The notes beneath the pieces were generated by a model. That model saw only the letters and a program-made list of their open reading frames with translations. It had not been told where the DNA came from and made no database searches. DNA of 64,000 nucleotides, from the NCBI RefSeq assembly GCF_033439725.1, contig NW_026944383.1, positions 5,084,001 through 5,148,000 of the forward strand, written 5' to 3'. Source of the stretch: Neurospora tetraspora (lineage: Eukaryota; Ascomycota; Sordariomycetes; Sordariales; Sordariaceae). This document shows, in pieces, positions 35,042 to 45,987 of this stretch (within the stretch, counting starts at the first letter, position 1; every line of letters starts with the position of its first letter). The translations under genes and the position numbers were made by a program.

Positions 35042-36343
35042 ATGGGTCTCCTCGAGTGGTTGATGCCCCCAAGCATCTTCAATGTGTTCCAAACACGCCT
35101 GCTAGATAACGAGCAAGGTGCTCAACTGGAGCCCGATTTCCGGCCGGCTCTCCTGGTGGTTGACATGCAAGAGGACTTTTGCCCACCGGTAAGCCCTTTC
35201 TGGACCTGCTTCCTGCACATTCCTGTACAGATTCCGCGGCATCATCTCCTTGAAAGTTTTTCATATGACATGGCTATCTTCACTTGTGCCTTTTCTCTCG
35301 AAACCATCATCTCAATCCTCGCATCGTTTTGGTCTGCTTCATCACTTCACTTCATTCCAGAAACCAGGAAAATCGTACAGTGGGGAAAACCATGTCATTC
35401 GTATTACCGTGTAAGCCTCATTCTACGGACAAACAGGCCACTCACAATCTCCCAATGGCTTCGGTGGCTTGCAAAATTACAAAGTCACATCACATCTCAT
35501 CTCAAACTCATCTCACTCATCAAATCGCAACCACTTACTTACTCAATCTCATTTTGACCTTCACTTACCCTCACCTATACCCAAAACACTAATTAACCAC
35601 CACTCTCCTTCTAGAACGGCACCCTCGCCGTCACAGGCGGCCGCTCCATAACCCCCCTAATCAACACCCTCCTCTCCTCCCCTCTCTTCGTCCTCCGCGT
35701 CGCCACAAAGGACTGGCACCCGCCCAACCACATCTCCTTCGCCTCCAACCACAACCACACCTCTTCCTCCTCCCCCTGCTGCCCCGAGTTCGCCGGAGAA
35801 GCCATCCCCTTCCTCTCCACCACCACCGTCCACAACCCCCACAACCCCTCCGAATCCTACACCACCCGCCTCTGGCCCGCCCACTGCATCGCCGGCACCC
35901 CCGGCGCCTGCCTCATCCCGGAATTGGACGTCTCCAAAATCGACAAGATCCTCGAAAAGGGAACCAACCCCCTCGTCGAAATGTACAGCGCCTTCTACGA
36001 CCCCCTCAAAAACCCCCGAGTCTCGGACTCCGGACTGGCACAGATGTTAAGGGAAGCGAGGGTGACGCATGTGTATGTGGTGGGACTGGCGGCTGATTAT
36101 TGCGTGTGGAGCACGGCGATGGATGCGCATAACGAAGGGTTTGAGACGGTGGTGGTGGAGGAGGCGACGAAGCCTGTTGACGAGGAAGGATGGAGGAGGT
36201 GTAAGGAGGCTTTGGTGGCCGAGGGGAAAGGGGTGAAGGTTGTGAGGTGGGAGGGGGAGGAGGTTGGGAGGTTGTTTCCGGGGGGTTTGGTGACGACAGG
36301 TGTTGGTGCTGGGGGTGAGGAGGTGGAGGAGGAGAAGATTTGA
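35042..36343 (+). CDS. pnc1: Nicotinamidase / pyrazinamidase
   Basis: Hydrolyses nicotinamide to nicotinic acid for NAD salvage, relieving nicotinamide inhibition of sirtuins. Exons 35042..35188 and 35615..36343 join to 876 nt (291 aa). Isochorismatase-fold core: VVDMQEDFCPP (catalytic D41), metal-binding KDWHPPNHISFASNH, WPAHCIAGTPGA, the lysine of ILEKGTNPLVEMYSAF and the nucleophile cysteine in GLAADYCVWS. The protein is somewhat longer than yeast Pnc1, with a 30-residue N-terminal extension, a Ser/His insertion after the metal site and an acidic tail. The 426-nt intron is unusually long; DFCPP joined to NGTLAVTGG across it matches the family, so no extra exon is needed. Confidence 0.93.
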
Positions 36344-37217
36344 GGAGGTGGAAGGGGGAGGAGGGAGGATTGGAATTGTTGTGAGGGGGTGGACGAGGTC
36401 AGTGGGAAGGCTTGGGCTTTTTGTTGTGCTTTTGCAGGCGGGCGAGGAAGGTACCTTATATGCAGCGCTGGCTGTTCCGGCTGTATGATGGGAGCATGAC
36501 AACATGCAGTGCACACACAGGCATGGCATGGCGGACCATGCTTCGGGACGGATACTGCGTCGCTTCAGCGCCTGCGTTGCGTTGCGTCGCGTGGCGTTGC
36601 GTTACGAGTTTTACGATTGTTTATTTTTTTTTTCGGCGGATTAGAGTTGACTTTGTTTAAGCTTAGCGATGAGCGCTATCAGCGATAGAGAGAATTTTGA
36701 TACCCTTCCAGGAAGAGGACGGGTAGATACCGACACGCGTAGCGAGATATCATCGTGGGTTTCAAGCTCCGTCGTCTATTGGTGAAATGCTCAATATTTA
36801 GTATCCCGCTCTACGGGGTTACCATCCAAGGGGCGTTGAAGGTTTTTGCCTCCAATGTCGTTGTATTCCGTCGTTGGATACATGGAGACGACGGAGTTTC
36901 AAGAAGCAAGCGGTGCCAAAGAGGTTCCATGTCCGTGTGCGTTGATGAAGTGTGCACGAAGACAACAAGGACAGTGAAAATTGATGAATCGCCTTCATTT
37001 TGCCATGGGACTGAATGTAATGTACAAAAAAGTGGTAAAGATAGATGCTCATTTCTCATGCAATTCATTATGGGATGGTATGATCTCCCATTCAAAAGGG
37101 AGTAAAATGTGTGTTCAAGAAACCCACGCCATTCCGACCTTCGTCCCAAGCGCCAATGCTATGAACCTCGACCAACCAATGCCCCTTTTCGTTTCCCTTT
37201 TCGTTCAATTTCACAAT
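36344..37217. other. Convergent 3' region
   Basis: Lies between the ends of nicotinamidase (+) and STI1 (-). Holds a GCGTTGCGTT-type short repeat near 36571-36603. No gene seen. Confidence 0.6.
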
Positions 37218-39086
37218 TTACCTGCCAACACGGATGACACCAGCAGCGATAAGCTTCTGGATCTTGGTCCTGACGTTGGGGTTCTTCATGTGCTCAGCCA
37301 AAGCCGCAGGGTCGGACTGAGCCTGCTGGAGGATGGCCTGCATGACAGGATCGGACATGATACCCATGATCTGAAAGCGAATATGTTAGTATAGGTTGCA
37401 AACAGTAAGTTTGGCATAACGATATGACATACCTCAGGATCACGCGCCAAGCGCTCCCTTGTCTGCTCCTCAGTCTCGTTCTCGCGAGCCGCATACATGG
37501 AGTTGAAAGCCTTCTGCTGTATCTGCTCAATCTCACGAGCGTTGGCGCCGTTGTGGTACTCGTTGTCGACGTTGTGGGCTTCGGTGCAGGCGTCAACGCA
37601 CTTGCTGTACTCGCGCATGCCCAAGTAGATCTGAGCCTTGCGGATGTAAGCACGGATGAACTTGGGGTCCTTCTTGATGGCCATGTCGCAGTCCTCTAGG
37701 GCGCTGGGGAACTCGAGGAGCTTCATGAAAGCAGCAGCACGGTTGCTGTAGCCGCGGGGGTCATCCGGAGCACGCTTGATCATCTCGGAGTAGGCAGCAA
37801 CAGCGCCGGGCCAGTCCATCTCCTTGAACTTCTTGTTACCCTCCTCACGAGCCTCCTCAGCCTTGACGGGGTCGATGTAGGCCTTGCGGGCGTCCTCGAT
37901 CTTTTTGCGCTCAGCGGCGCGCACCTTGTTGAGAACATCAGGGGTACGGTGCTCACGCAGACTCTGGTTGTAGAAGTCAATCGCATTGGTAAGATCACCC
38001 AGCTTCTCGTAGGCAGAACCAATACGCGCAAGCGACTTGGCAATGACCTTGAAGTCGGCATAACGAGAGCGACCCTCCTCGGCAGCCTTCTTGCAGGTGT
38101 CAATGCAGGCCTGGTAGTCGCCCTTCTCGAAGTAGGCGGCGCCGAGGTTGTTGAGGTAGACAATGTCCGGGTACAAGTCCCAAGCGGCCTGGTAGTGCTT
38201 GATGGCCTCGTCGAAGTTGCGCTTCTTGTAGGCCTCGGTGCCAAGGGCCTTTTCCTTGTCGGCCGCCTCCTTGGCCTTCTTCTTCTCCAACTCCTCCTCA
38301 TCCACCTCCGGCTCGGGCTCGGGCTCGGGCGTCTTGGGCTTCGGTGGCGTCTCCTGCTTGGGGGCCGGGGCATCAGTCATCTGGACGTCCTCCTGGGAGG
38401 CGCCAGGGGGCACCTCCGAGTCCCTCAACTCCATGTCTACACCCATTAGGACACCAAGGACCTGGATCATCCTGGGGTCGGAGAAGAGATCTTGTGCGTT
38501 CGAAGGGTTCTGCTTGATAGCCTGGAGCTTGGCCATGAAGCCGGGGTCAGAGAGGAAGGCAGCCGTCTTAGGGTTGCCGGCGAGCTTCTGGATGATGTTG
38601 GGGTCGGCGAACATCTGACCAATACCGCCGCTGAGATCACCACCGGCCTCCTGCTGCATGGCGCGCTGAACAGCCTCATAATCCTTCTTCATGCCAGCAT
38701 TGTTAGGATCGATCTTGAGGCCCTGGTCATAAGCATCGTTTGCGCCCAGCAGGTCACCCTTGCCGAAGAGCGCTGTGCCCTTGCGGCCCCAACCCTTGGG
38801 CCAGTCAGGCTTGATCTCGGTGGTCTTCTCGGCATCCTTCAGAGCATTGTCCCAGTCCTTCTTGGACGCGTATGCGGCGGAACGGTTGCTGTAGAGGATG
38901 TGGTTGCTAGGGTCGAGGGCAATGGCTTGTGTGAACTTGTCACTGTAAAGGGACACCCAGTCAGTAATGGTCAGGGGAGAGCTAAGATGGATATGATATC
39001 GGCGGTAGAGCTTACATGGCCTCGTCAAAGTTCTTCTCGGCAATGGCCTTGTTGCCAAGAGCCTTGAGCTCGTCCGCAGTCGACAT
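37218..39086 (-). CDS. sti1: Hsp70/Hsp90 co-chaperone STI1 (Hop)
   Basis: Cytosolic adaptor that passes client proteins from Hsp70 to Hsp90. Exons 39086..39016, 38942..37433 and 37370..37218 join to 1734 nt (577 aa), the normal Sti1 length. Order: TPR1 (about 3-107, DELKALGNKAIAEKNFDEA), DP1 (about 130-180, FLSDPGFMAKLQAIKQNP), an acidic Pro/Glu linker with a Lys-rich coil (about 215-255), TPR2A (about 258-370, GTEAYKKRNFDEAIKHY), TPR2B (about 390-505, GNKKFKEMDWPGAVAAYSEM) and DP2 (PEIMGIMSDPVMQAILQQAQ to the C-terminus). All three TPR clamps and both DP domains are present. I see no clean heat-shock element in the first 400 bp upstream. Confidence 0.97.
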
Positions 39087-40509
39087 TATGGTGTGTGGTT
39101 ACTTGTATTAGGGGTTGCTGAAGGTGATATGGGTATCTAGAGAAAGAGGAAAATGACAGAATGCTGCTTTTGGGTATCAAAGAATTGGATGTCAGTACCC
39201 AGGAAAAAGGGTTCGTCGAAGATCAGGCTGAAGGATCACCCGATTTATTCAGAGGGAGAAGGAGGGCGCGACCTGAATGGAAACGGCAGCGGCCCAGGCG
39301 GCCTTCGTTGACTCTTGCGGCCGTGGAAAGGGAATGGAAAGCTCTGGACCTTCGATGCCTTTCGATGGTCATACCGGCTTCTGATTGGTTGATATTTGCT
39401 TGTTTCCGTGGAGCACTGGAGGACAGCTCCCCGCCAGTGTCTTTCAGGGTGGCAGGTGCCCCTCTTTTGAGGCTGCCTGCCCAGTGACCCCGCTGACAGT
39501 TCCCCCGACCCCCGCTGTCCCTCGAGCTATCGGCCCCGCATCTTGTCGTGGTCGAGGCCGATGCGGTGCTTCTTCCGTCCCGGAGCTGTGCCGACTTCAC
39601 CAACAGGAGACTACTCAGTTCAAAACACGGCTGTATTTCGTTCGACTTACACCTGCGATGCGAGTGTTCTCTGTCGCACCTCACTTCTCCTCTTATTTTT
39701 CGCCTCAAATTAACGACCTGGTATCTCGGAATGAATCCAAGTTAAGGCTTACGTAGCCAGGATCCGGACAATCACAGGCAACAACGATTGCCGATGTCGT
39801 TGGCCCATTCATCATGGTTAGCAATGTTGATGATATCCTCGGGTCATCAGTTCCCAGCTCCTGAAGAGAGGGTGCTTCTGATGCTTCGAATTCGATGGAC
39901 GGGTTCTCCCTGGCATTACACCTCCAAACTGCTACATACCAGCTATCTCCTTGTCCCCTTTTCCCCGTGTGTTGGCACAGACAGAGGGTCATGGCTCGAA
40001 TGACACGTTCCTTACGTCAAGCTCATCGTGGATGTCCGCCGTGAGCCTGCCCATCCTCTTTGGAACCCATCCTCCTCGCCCCGAGGATCCGATTTGGGTA
40101 GAGATGGGCTGTAGACCCTGATTCTGAAGAGACGAGGTTGAAAGCTTCAGGTAATCTCGGACATCTTGGGCCAAGCTCACGCGCTTTTGGTTCAACTTGC
40201 GGTGATTGTCGTGAGAATCTCAGCCGTAGGATATCCGTCAGTTGCTGGGTTGGTGGCCGGCAGATCGGGAGCAGCCTTTGCGCACTGCCGGAAACTCGTA
40301 TGGCTCATGGCATACAAGGAAGCCCAAGTTGTTTCCAACGCTTGGTGGCCAGGAGTATTTAAACGCTCCAGTCGGTCGTCATTATGTCACTCATTGGGCT
40401 TTGACCTGACGATAAAGGAGTATATGAGGGCCTTTTGTCCTATTGCTAATATAATCAGTATCTTGGTCCATTTTGGTCCAGCAGCCATCACCAACCCACA
40501 ATTACGACA
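39087..40509. other. Divergent intergenic region, 1.4 kb
   Basis: Promoter region of STI1 (-) and the RING gene (+). Short open frames only. Confidence 0.6.
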
Positions 40510-41297
40510 ATGCCCATCATACCTGGAATGCCAACGGGCCCGGAGGACCCTAGCCATCCCGGCGAGAGTCCGCCTGCGATATCCATTGTCATGTGTATCA
40601 TTGTATCCATCCTCATCTTGATAGCCATATTCGTGGCCAGACGGAGCTCTTACAGGACGGAATCGCACGAAGACTCACACCGAAGACTGAGGAAAGGATC
40701 AGGAGGCATTGGGATCAACGCTCTTCATTCGTTGCCCCTCGTCAAATACGACCCTGACTTAATGGCTCAGGACTTTCACCATGACGGGAGCACAAGTCCA
40801 CGGGGATTGAGTTTGGTGCGCGGCATGGACATGGCAGTCAGCGATTCTGATCGAGGGGATAAGCCATCTCGAAAGGCATGGCGCGCGTTCTATCCCCAGA
40901 TACGACACGCACTCTTGGGCAAGCATAGGGGACGACAGCCTTGCCCGGAAGACGCCGACACCACATCACTGATACAGACTTGCGCCATTTGTACCGATGA
41001 CTTTGTCCGTGGCACGAACGTGAGAAGGCTTCCTTGCGGTCACTTCTTCCATCCACCGTGTATCGATCCATGGCTTCTGAATTTTGGAAAAACATGCCCC
41101 TTGTGGCAAGTCTTCCTCCCCTCTCTCTCCTTTGAGTTTTGTTGTCCCAGATCTGGGTTAACGATGTCGCCTTTTGCTGACTCCATCACAGTCGGGCAAA
41201 TCTCAGAACGTTGACGAATGCAAATAGCCAGAGCGAAGGCTGTGTAGCTGAACCACCGCGAGCACTGTTAGCAAGAGCCGGACTGATAGAGGATTAG
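40510..41297 (+). CDS. RING-H2 finger membrane protein, probable E3 ubiquitin ligase
   Basis: Exons 40510..41105 and 41192..41297 join to 702 nt (233 aa). One N-terminal membrane helix (ISIVMCIIVSILILIAIFVA), a cytoplasmic linker, then a C3H2C3 RING: C158, C161, C176, H178, H181, C184, C196 and C199 (TCAICTDDFVRG, LPCGHFFHPPCIDPWL, KTCPLC), followed by RANL. This is the ATL-type layout of membrane-anchored E3 ligases. The intron uses a GC donor (GCAAGT) and splits codon 199, the last zinc ligand; without splicing the motif would read KTCPLW and stop soon after. Substrate unknown. Confidence 0.85.
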
Positions 41298-41969
41298 AAA
41301 GTTGTACTGTACACCAGTTCCTCATCTACACGCACCATCTCATACCGGATGAGTGTTCTTGCAATCATGACTTCGAATGTCTTTGAACTTACCTCCAAAT
41401 ACAAAGTACACACTCATATGATTGTGTATTCGTTGAAGACAGGGGGAACGCAGTATTAAGCCGCCAACAATGATCTGAGTGGACTCACAGAAATCATACT
41501 CTACTAACGTTCCAGTTCTTTGAACTTCTCAAGGAAAAGACGAATGTTAGTTACCGTAACGTTTGTCATTGCCTTTTGTGTTCACTGCAAGAGCTATCTT
41601 ATCTCCTCGCTACTCCTGCCATTCTCAGTACGACATCGGCCGCTGATGCCCCACTCGGATTGGTGATAAGGAAGGCGCATGGGCGGCCGGCCCCCGCCCC
41701 CGCCTCTCGACCGAGGAAGGAACTCCGGTGCAGCATTCAAATAACTGGCAGGCGAGGAACTTGTTGATGAAATTCAAATATCCAGTCTTCCTTATTTTCT
41801 TTTCTTTCCTCAGAGTATCTTCTTGTTAAGACACAGCTTCAGAGTGTCGACGAATTCACCGCCGTCTTGTCTCCACTGCGCCGTCGCCCGGGCAACCTTA
41901 TTTGTATACAACAACCCCTAAACTTGTATCATCGTGATCACCACAACAGGACATAACCAGCGGGAAAAA
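41298..41969. other. Intergenic
   Basis: Promoter region of the aldehyde dehydrogenase. No gene or repeat seen. Confidence 0.6.
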
Positions 41970-43654
41970 ATGACCACAGAACATTTGCTATGGATTGGTG
42001 GCTCTGAGAGGGCAGGAAATGGAGAGTTGTAAGTATCACCTCAGAACCTGAAGGAGATGGCATGAGACCGAATCACTGACTTTCCGACCTAGGATCCCCG
42101 TGGAGAACCCAGCAACAGGCGAGATCATTGCACAGTGAGCAGAACCTTCCATACATGCGATAATTATTCTCGGCTAACACAGTTTTCCTCCAACACAGCT
42201 GCCACTCCGCTTCACAAGAGGATGTCGTCTCCGCCGTCGAGCTCGCCCACGCCACCTACAAGTCCGGCGTCTGGTCCCGTGCTCCCCGTCATGTCCGCGC
42301 GGAGGTCCTCGAACGAGCCGCCAGCCTCTTCGAAACCCACCTCGCCGCCCTCATCGAGATCGAAGTAGAGCAAACAGGTCGAGCAATTCGTGAGATGAAC
42401 GCCCAAGTCCCTTCCCTCGTTAAATGGTTCCGGTACTACGCCGCCTTGCTCCGTACCGGAGAACGCTCCGTGCTTCCTACTGTCGGCAAACTACACAACT
42501 TCCTCGACCGTCGACCGCTGGGTGTGGTCGTGCAAATTACCCCCTTCAACCACCCTCTCTTGATTGCTGTCAAGAAGCTTGCTCCGGCTTTGGCGGCAGG
42601 TAACTCGGTGCTGCTGAAGCCAAGTGAGCTGACCCCCATTACATCACTGATGCTGGGGAAGATTATGAAGGAGGCGGGTCTGCCAGACGGAGTCCTGAGT
42701 GTGCTTCCCGGGTACGGTGCTACTACTGGGAAGGCGCTTGTTGAACATCCGCTTGTAAAGAAGGTGGATGTCACGGGCGGGACGGCGGCGGGACGGGCCA
42801 TTGGTGAGATCGTAGGGAGGAATTTGGCCAAGTATACGGCCGAGTTGGGTGGGAAGGCGCCGCTGGTTGTCTTTAAGGACGCAGACTTGGACGCAGCTGT
42901 CAACGGCATCGCTTTTGGAGCTTTTATTGCGAGTGGGCAGACGTGCGTGGCCGCTACGAGGATCATTGTTCACGAATCGATCTACGATGGAGTGCTTCAA
43001 AGACTAAAAACCAGAGCTACCTCTATCGAACGGCGGATGGGCTCACCAAAGAATCCCGAGTGTATGATGGGTCCACTGATCTCAGAGCGGCAGCTGAAGA
43101 ATGTTGAGGAGCTAGTGGATGAGGCGTACCTATACCACGAGCGAATCATACAAGTAGGCGGAAACAGACTGGAGGGACAAAGTGAACTCGACGACACAGA
43201 CTTTTCCAAGGGCTACTACTTCCCACCTACCATCCTTGCGTATAGTAAGCCAACAGACAGGAGCATTCTCAACGCAAGGATCTGGCGCGAGGAGGCATTT
43301 GGGCCGGTTGTTGTGGTAGTCGGATTCAGCACTGAAGAGGAAGCCATTGAGCTCGCCAATGACAGCGAGTTCGGACTTGGTGCAGCGATATGGACTCGCG
43401 ATCTGGCGCAGGCTTTCCGCGTGTCTGAGCAGATCGACGCAGGTATTGTCTGGGTCAACACTCACCATCGCAACGATCCTAGCAGTCCTTGGGGAGGAGC
43501 CAAAAGCCAGAGTGGTGTGGGAAGTGAAAACGGCATCGATGCGTACCATGCGTATACTACGACCAAGAGCACGATCATCAACTATGCTTCTGCGGAGGAG
43601 ATGGCAGCGGAAGACTGGTTCAAGGAGGGCGCAGGGAATGTGAGATATGGTTGA
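41970..43654 (+). CDS. NAD(P)-dependent aldehyde dehydrogenase
   Basis: Oxidises an aldehyde to the acid. Exons 41970..42028, 42093..42134 and 42199..43654 join to 1557 nt (518 aa). Classical ALDH fold: IPVENPATGEII near the N-terminus, ITPFNHPLL and NSVLLKPSELTP (cofactor binding), DVTGGTAAGRAIGE, the general base in TAELGGKAPLVVF (about E249), the nucleophile in IASGQTCVAATR (about C283) and EEAFGPVVVVV. It lies closest to the group of salicylaldehyde/vanillin and betaine-aldehyde dehydrogenases by feel; substrate cannot be fixed from sequence. The tiny second exon (42 nt) is supported by phase and by the conserved IPVENPATGEIIAH. Confidence 0.93.
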
Positions 43655-43772
43655 AAGCGGCCTACTGGCACTTCAGATTCCTTCGGGACTGCCTTCTTCA
43701 CTTTCTTCAGAATACCAATCACACACAGACTAAGTCCCGGTCAACTTTTCTAAATGACGTGCCTGCCCTTCT

Positions 43773-44120
43773 TCAATAAGCAAACTCCCGTCCCCAGATA
43801 TCCCAAATCAAATCATAAACCGCCTTCGGGCTCGGCTCATACGAGTTCCAGCCCCTCGCATACAACACGCTCCTCACGTACGGATCCCGAATGGTCAACG
43901 ACAAAATAAACTTGGCCTGCGCCCTTCCCCGTCGCCAACACTCGTGCAGCCACACGTCCTCGGTCCAGTCGGGCTCCGGGAACTCGTACTCGATGAACAT
44001 GAGCAGGTTGTCCGCTGCGAGAAAGTCGCGGAGCGTGGTGTACCAGAGCTCGAAGTTGATGGAGTCGGTGCCGGTGAGGGGGACGAGGGTGGAGAGGGGA
44101 AAGGTGGGGAGGGTGTTCAT
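43773..44120 (-). CDS. Small protein with a copia gag-like (DUF4219/UBN2-like) domain
   Basis: Frame of 115 codons from the ATG at 44120; the frame continues upstream but through a phenylalanine homopolymer that looks like leader sequence. The body reads LVPLTGTDSINFELWYTTLR, then FLAADNLLMFIEYEFPEPDW, AKFILSLTIRDPYVRSVLYA and KAVYDLIWDIW. The L-x-G-x-D-x-x-N-F-x-x-W start and the later DP-V pattern resemble the N-terminal domain of copia-type gag proteins. No long terminal repeats, protease, integrase or reverse transcriptase lie nearby, so it is either a domesticated host gene or an isolated element remnant. The frame looks whole. Family match is by pattern only. Confidence 0.5.
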   Translation of the reverse strand: MNTLPTFPLSTLVPLTGTDSINFELWYTTLRDFLAADNLLMFIEYEFPEPDWTEDVWLHECWRRGRAQAKFILSLTIRDPYVRSVLYARGWNSYEPSPKAVYDLIWDIWGREFAY

Positions 44121-45287
44121 TTTGGCTTCTTTCGTTGTTGTTGGAGGAAAAAAAAAAAAAAAGAGGCAAACGAGATCGAGAGATTTGACTGTCAAGTTGC
44201 AAGGCCTAGCTTGCTGGCTTTGCGGTATCAAGAAAGGCGGGAAAGATGAAAGAGAAAATGGGACTGTTGTCGAAATCGCTTGATTTCCTTTTTCTCGGTT
44301 TGTGATTTTTGTGAGAGCTTCTTGTGAGTAACTGGTGATTTTGGTTTGAACTGTGAAGCACTCGTCGGTTCGGATCACCATAGAGTCAGTTCGTATTTCT
44401 TGTTTCGTTCAAAAAAGAAGCGCGTCTCATATCTGTCAATGTGATACTCACCTCAAAATTTGATCAAGTTTCGATGACGGAAGTGAGTGACTGACTTGTG
44501 AATGCTGTTTTTGGGAGGCTAGATGGGAGAATATATTCCGTCTGGTAAAATGCAGATCGAAGTTCAGTGGGTGTTGCTTCAACTTTGGTCTTTGTCTTTC
44601 TCGCTTGAGACAGAAGAAGGGAACTTTGATGAGATGGCTTCGTCCTTGAAGATGAGAGGGAAGAAGGTTTGGTCGGAAGAAAGAAGGGAGAGGAATGGAT
44701 GGATCTTTATAGTACGATTCTGGCGATTCAGTATTCCTCTCGCTATTGCAGACTCCTATTGTCATTATCGACATCCTATTGAGAGTAGACTTCAATAGGA
44801 GTATGTAAATAACCTTGAGGTCTACAATACTCCTGTGGTCTAATGTTCGGGTGGTTGTGATTCAATCCTATTATGGTCCTCCTGACTTTTACAAGTCCCA
44901 GGTCTGAGTTCTGAAACATCGAATAGGATGGATGCCCCAGAGAAAGTCTGCCTCGGTCATACAAGCAAAGCTCACAGCAAAGGAGTTACTATGCGTCTCA
45001 AACTCCCTTCACCCTCACACTTCCATCTAATCTGACCTAGATCTGAAGCAATAGTTATGTGAGATTACAATAATCAAAGAAGAGATTAAACTAAGGTAGG
45101 TACAACAAGATTTCATCCCAAAAACCGTCATCCATTCGTTCAGTCATTACTCCCTTCCATCGTTACTCCCTTTCGTCATTTCTGGCCAATCCTTCCATCC
45201 CATATCTGTGCCCCTGTTCCGTCCCCGTCAATTATCATTTCATCATTACTTCCTTTCTTCCTTCCATTCTTCATCCTTCTGCTTCCT
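44121..45287. other. Intergenic, 1.2 kb
   Basis: Upstream of the gag-like gene and downstream of the secreted-protein gene. Contains several CTCCTATT/AATAGGAG words near 44750-44930 that could pair as loose hairpins. No gene seen. Confidence 0.55.
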
Positions 45288-45987
45288 TCAGTTAGGCCAA
45301 GGGATATCCTGAGGATAGACATACGGGCGGCACTTATTCGCCGCGCAGAAGCCATTGCAGCAGGAGCCAACGAACTGTCCGTTCTTGTAACAGTCCTCTG
45401 TTGAGACATCCATCCGTGTTAGCCATCACTTATCACTCACTCACTTATCACTCAGTCTTTCATATTGCATCATCATCAACCTGAACCCAGAACTCAAATA
45501 CAAGAGCAGGCAGGAAAGAGTAAGACGTACGATAAATCTGCAAACAATAACCATGGCACCTAACCCTGTCAATCGGCTGCGGCGGTCCAACAGCGAACTG
45601 CTCCTTGGGATAAGGGTCGGCACCGCTCAGCTGGTAGGCGAAAGCGACCTGCTGGTGCGTGGCGAACTCGCACTGGGTGACGGTGAAGTCGAGGGCGGTG
45701 ATGATGTTGACGTTTAGGCCGTTGTCTAGGTAGATAGAAAGATGTCTTGTCAGTCTCACTGTGTCTCAATGGGAAACGTACTTGACATAGGGGCTGGGGA
45801 GAATAGGTATATGTAACATACTGGTAGGATACCAGTTGCCGTCGGCGGGGACGGTCAAGTTGTAGCCGGTAGCGGCGGCTTGGAAATAGAAGTGAGCGAT
45901 TTGGGGAGCGGCGCGCGGGTCAAGCTCGGGAGCTGGGTGGGCGAAGGCGAGGCCGAGGAGGGCGGGGAGGAGGAGGAGGGACTTCAT
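45288..45987 (-). CDS. Small secreted cysteine-rich protein
   Basis: Exons 45987..45822, 45725..45531 and 45397..45288 join to 471 nt (156 aa). Signal peptide MKSLLLLPALLGLAFA. The mature protein holds eight cysteines, clustered in the last third (RCHGYC, DCYKNGQFVGSCC, GFCAANKC), which predicts a disulphide-knotted C-terminal domain. The N-terminal part (IAHFYFQAAATGYNLTVPAD, then VNIITALDFTVTQCEF) looks like a beta-rich domain. All three junctions keep frame with GTATGT or GTACGT donors. Layout is that of fungal effector-like or wall-associated secreted proteins; no named family recognised. Confidence 0.8.

Noticed and set aside
39087-39500. Heat-shock element before STI1
   Set aside because: A TTCGTCGAA near 39210 has the wrong spacing for alternating nTTCn/nGAAn units.
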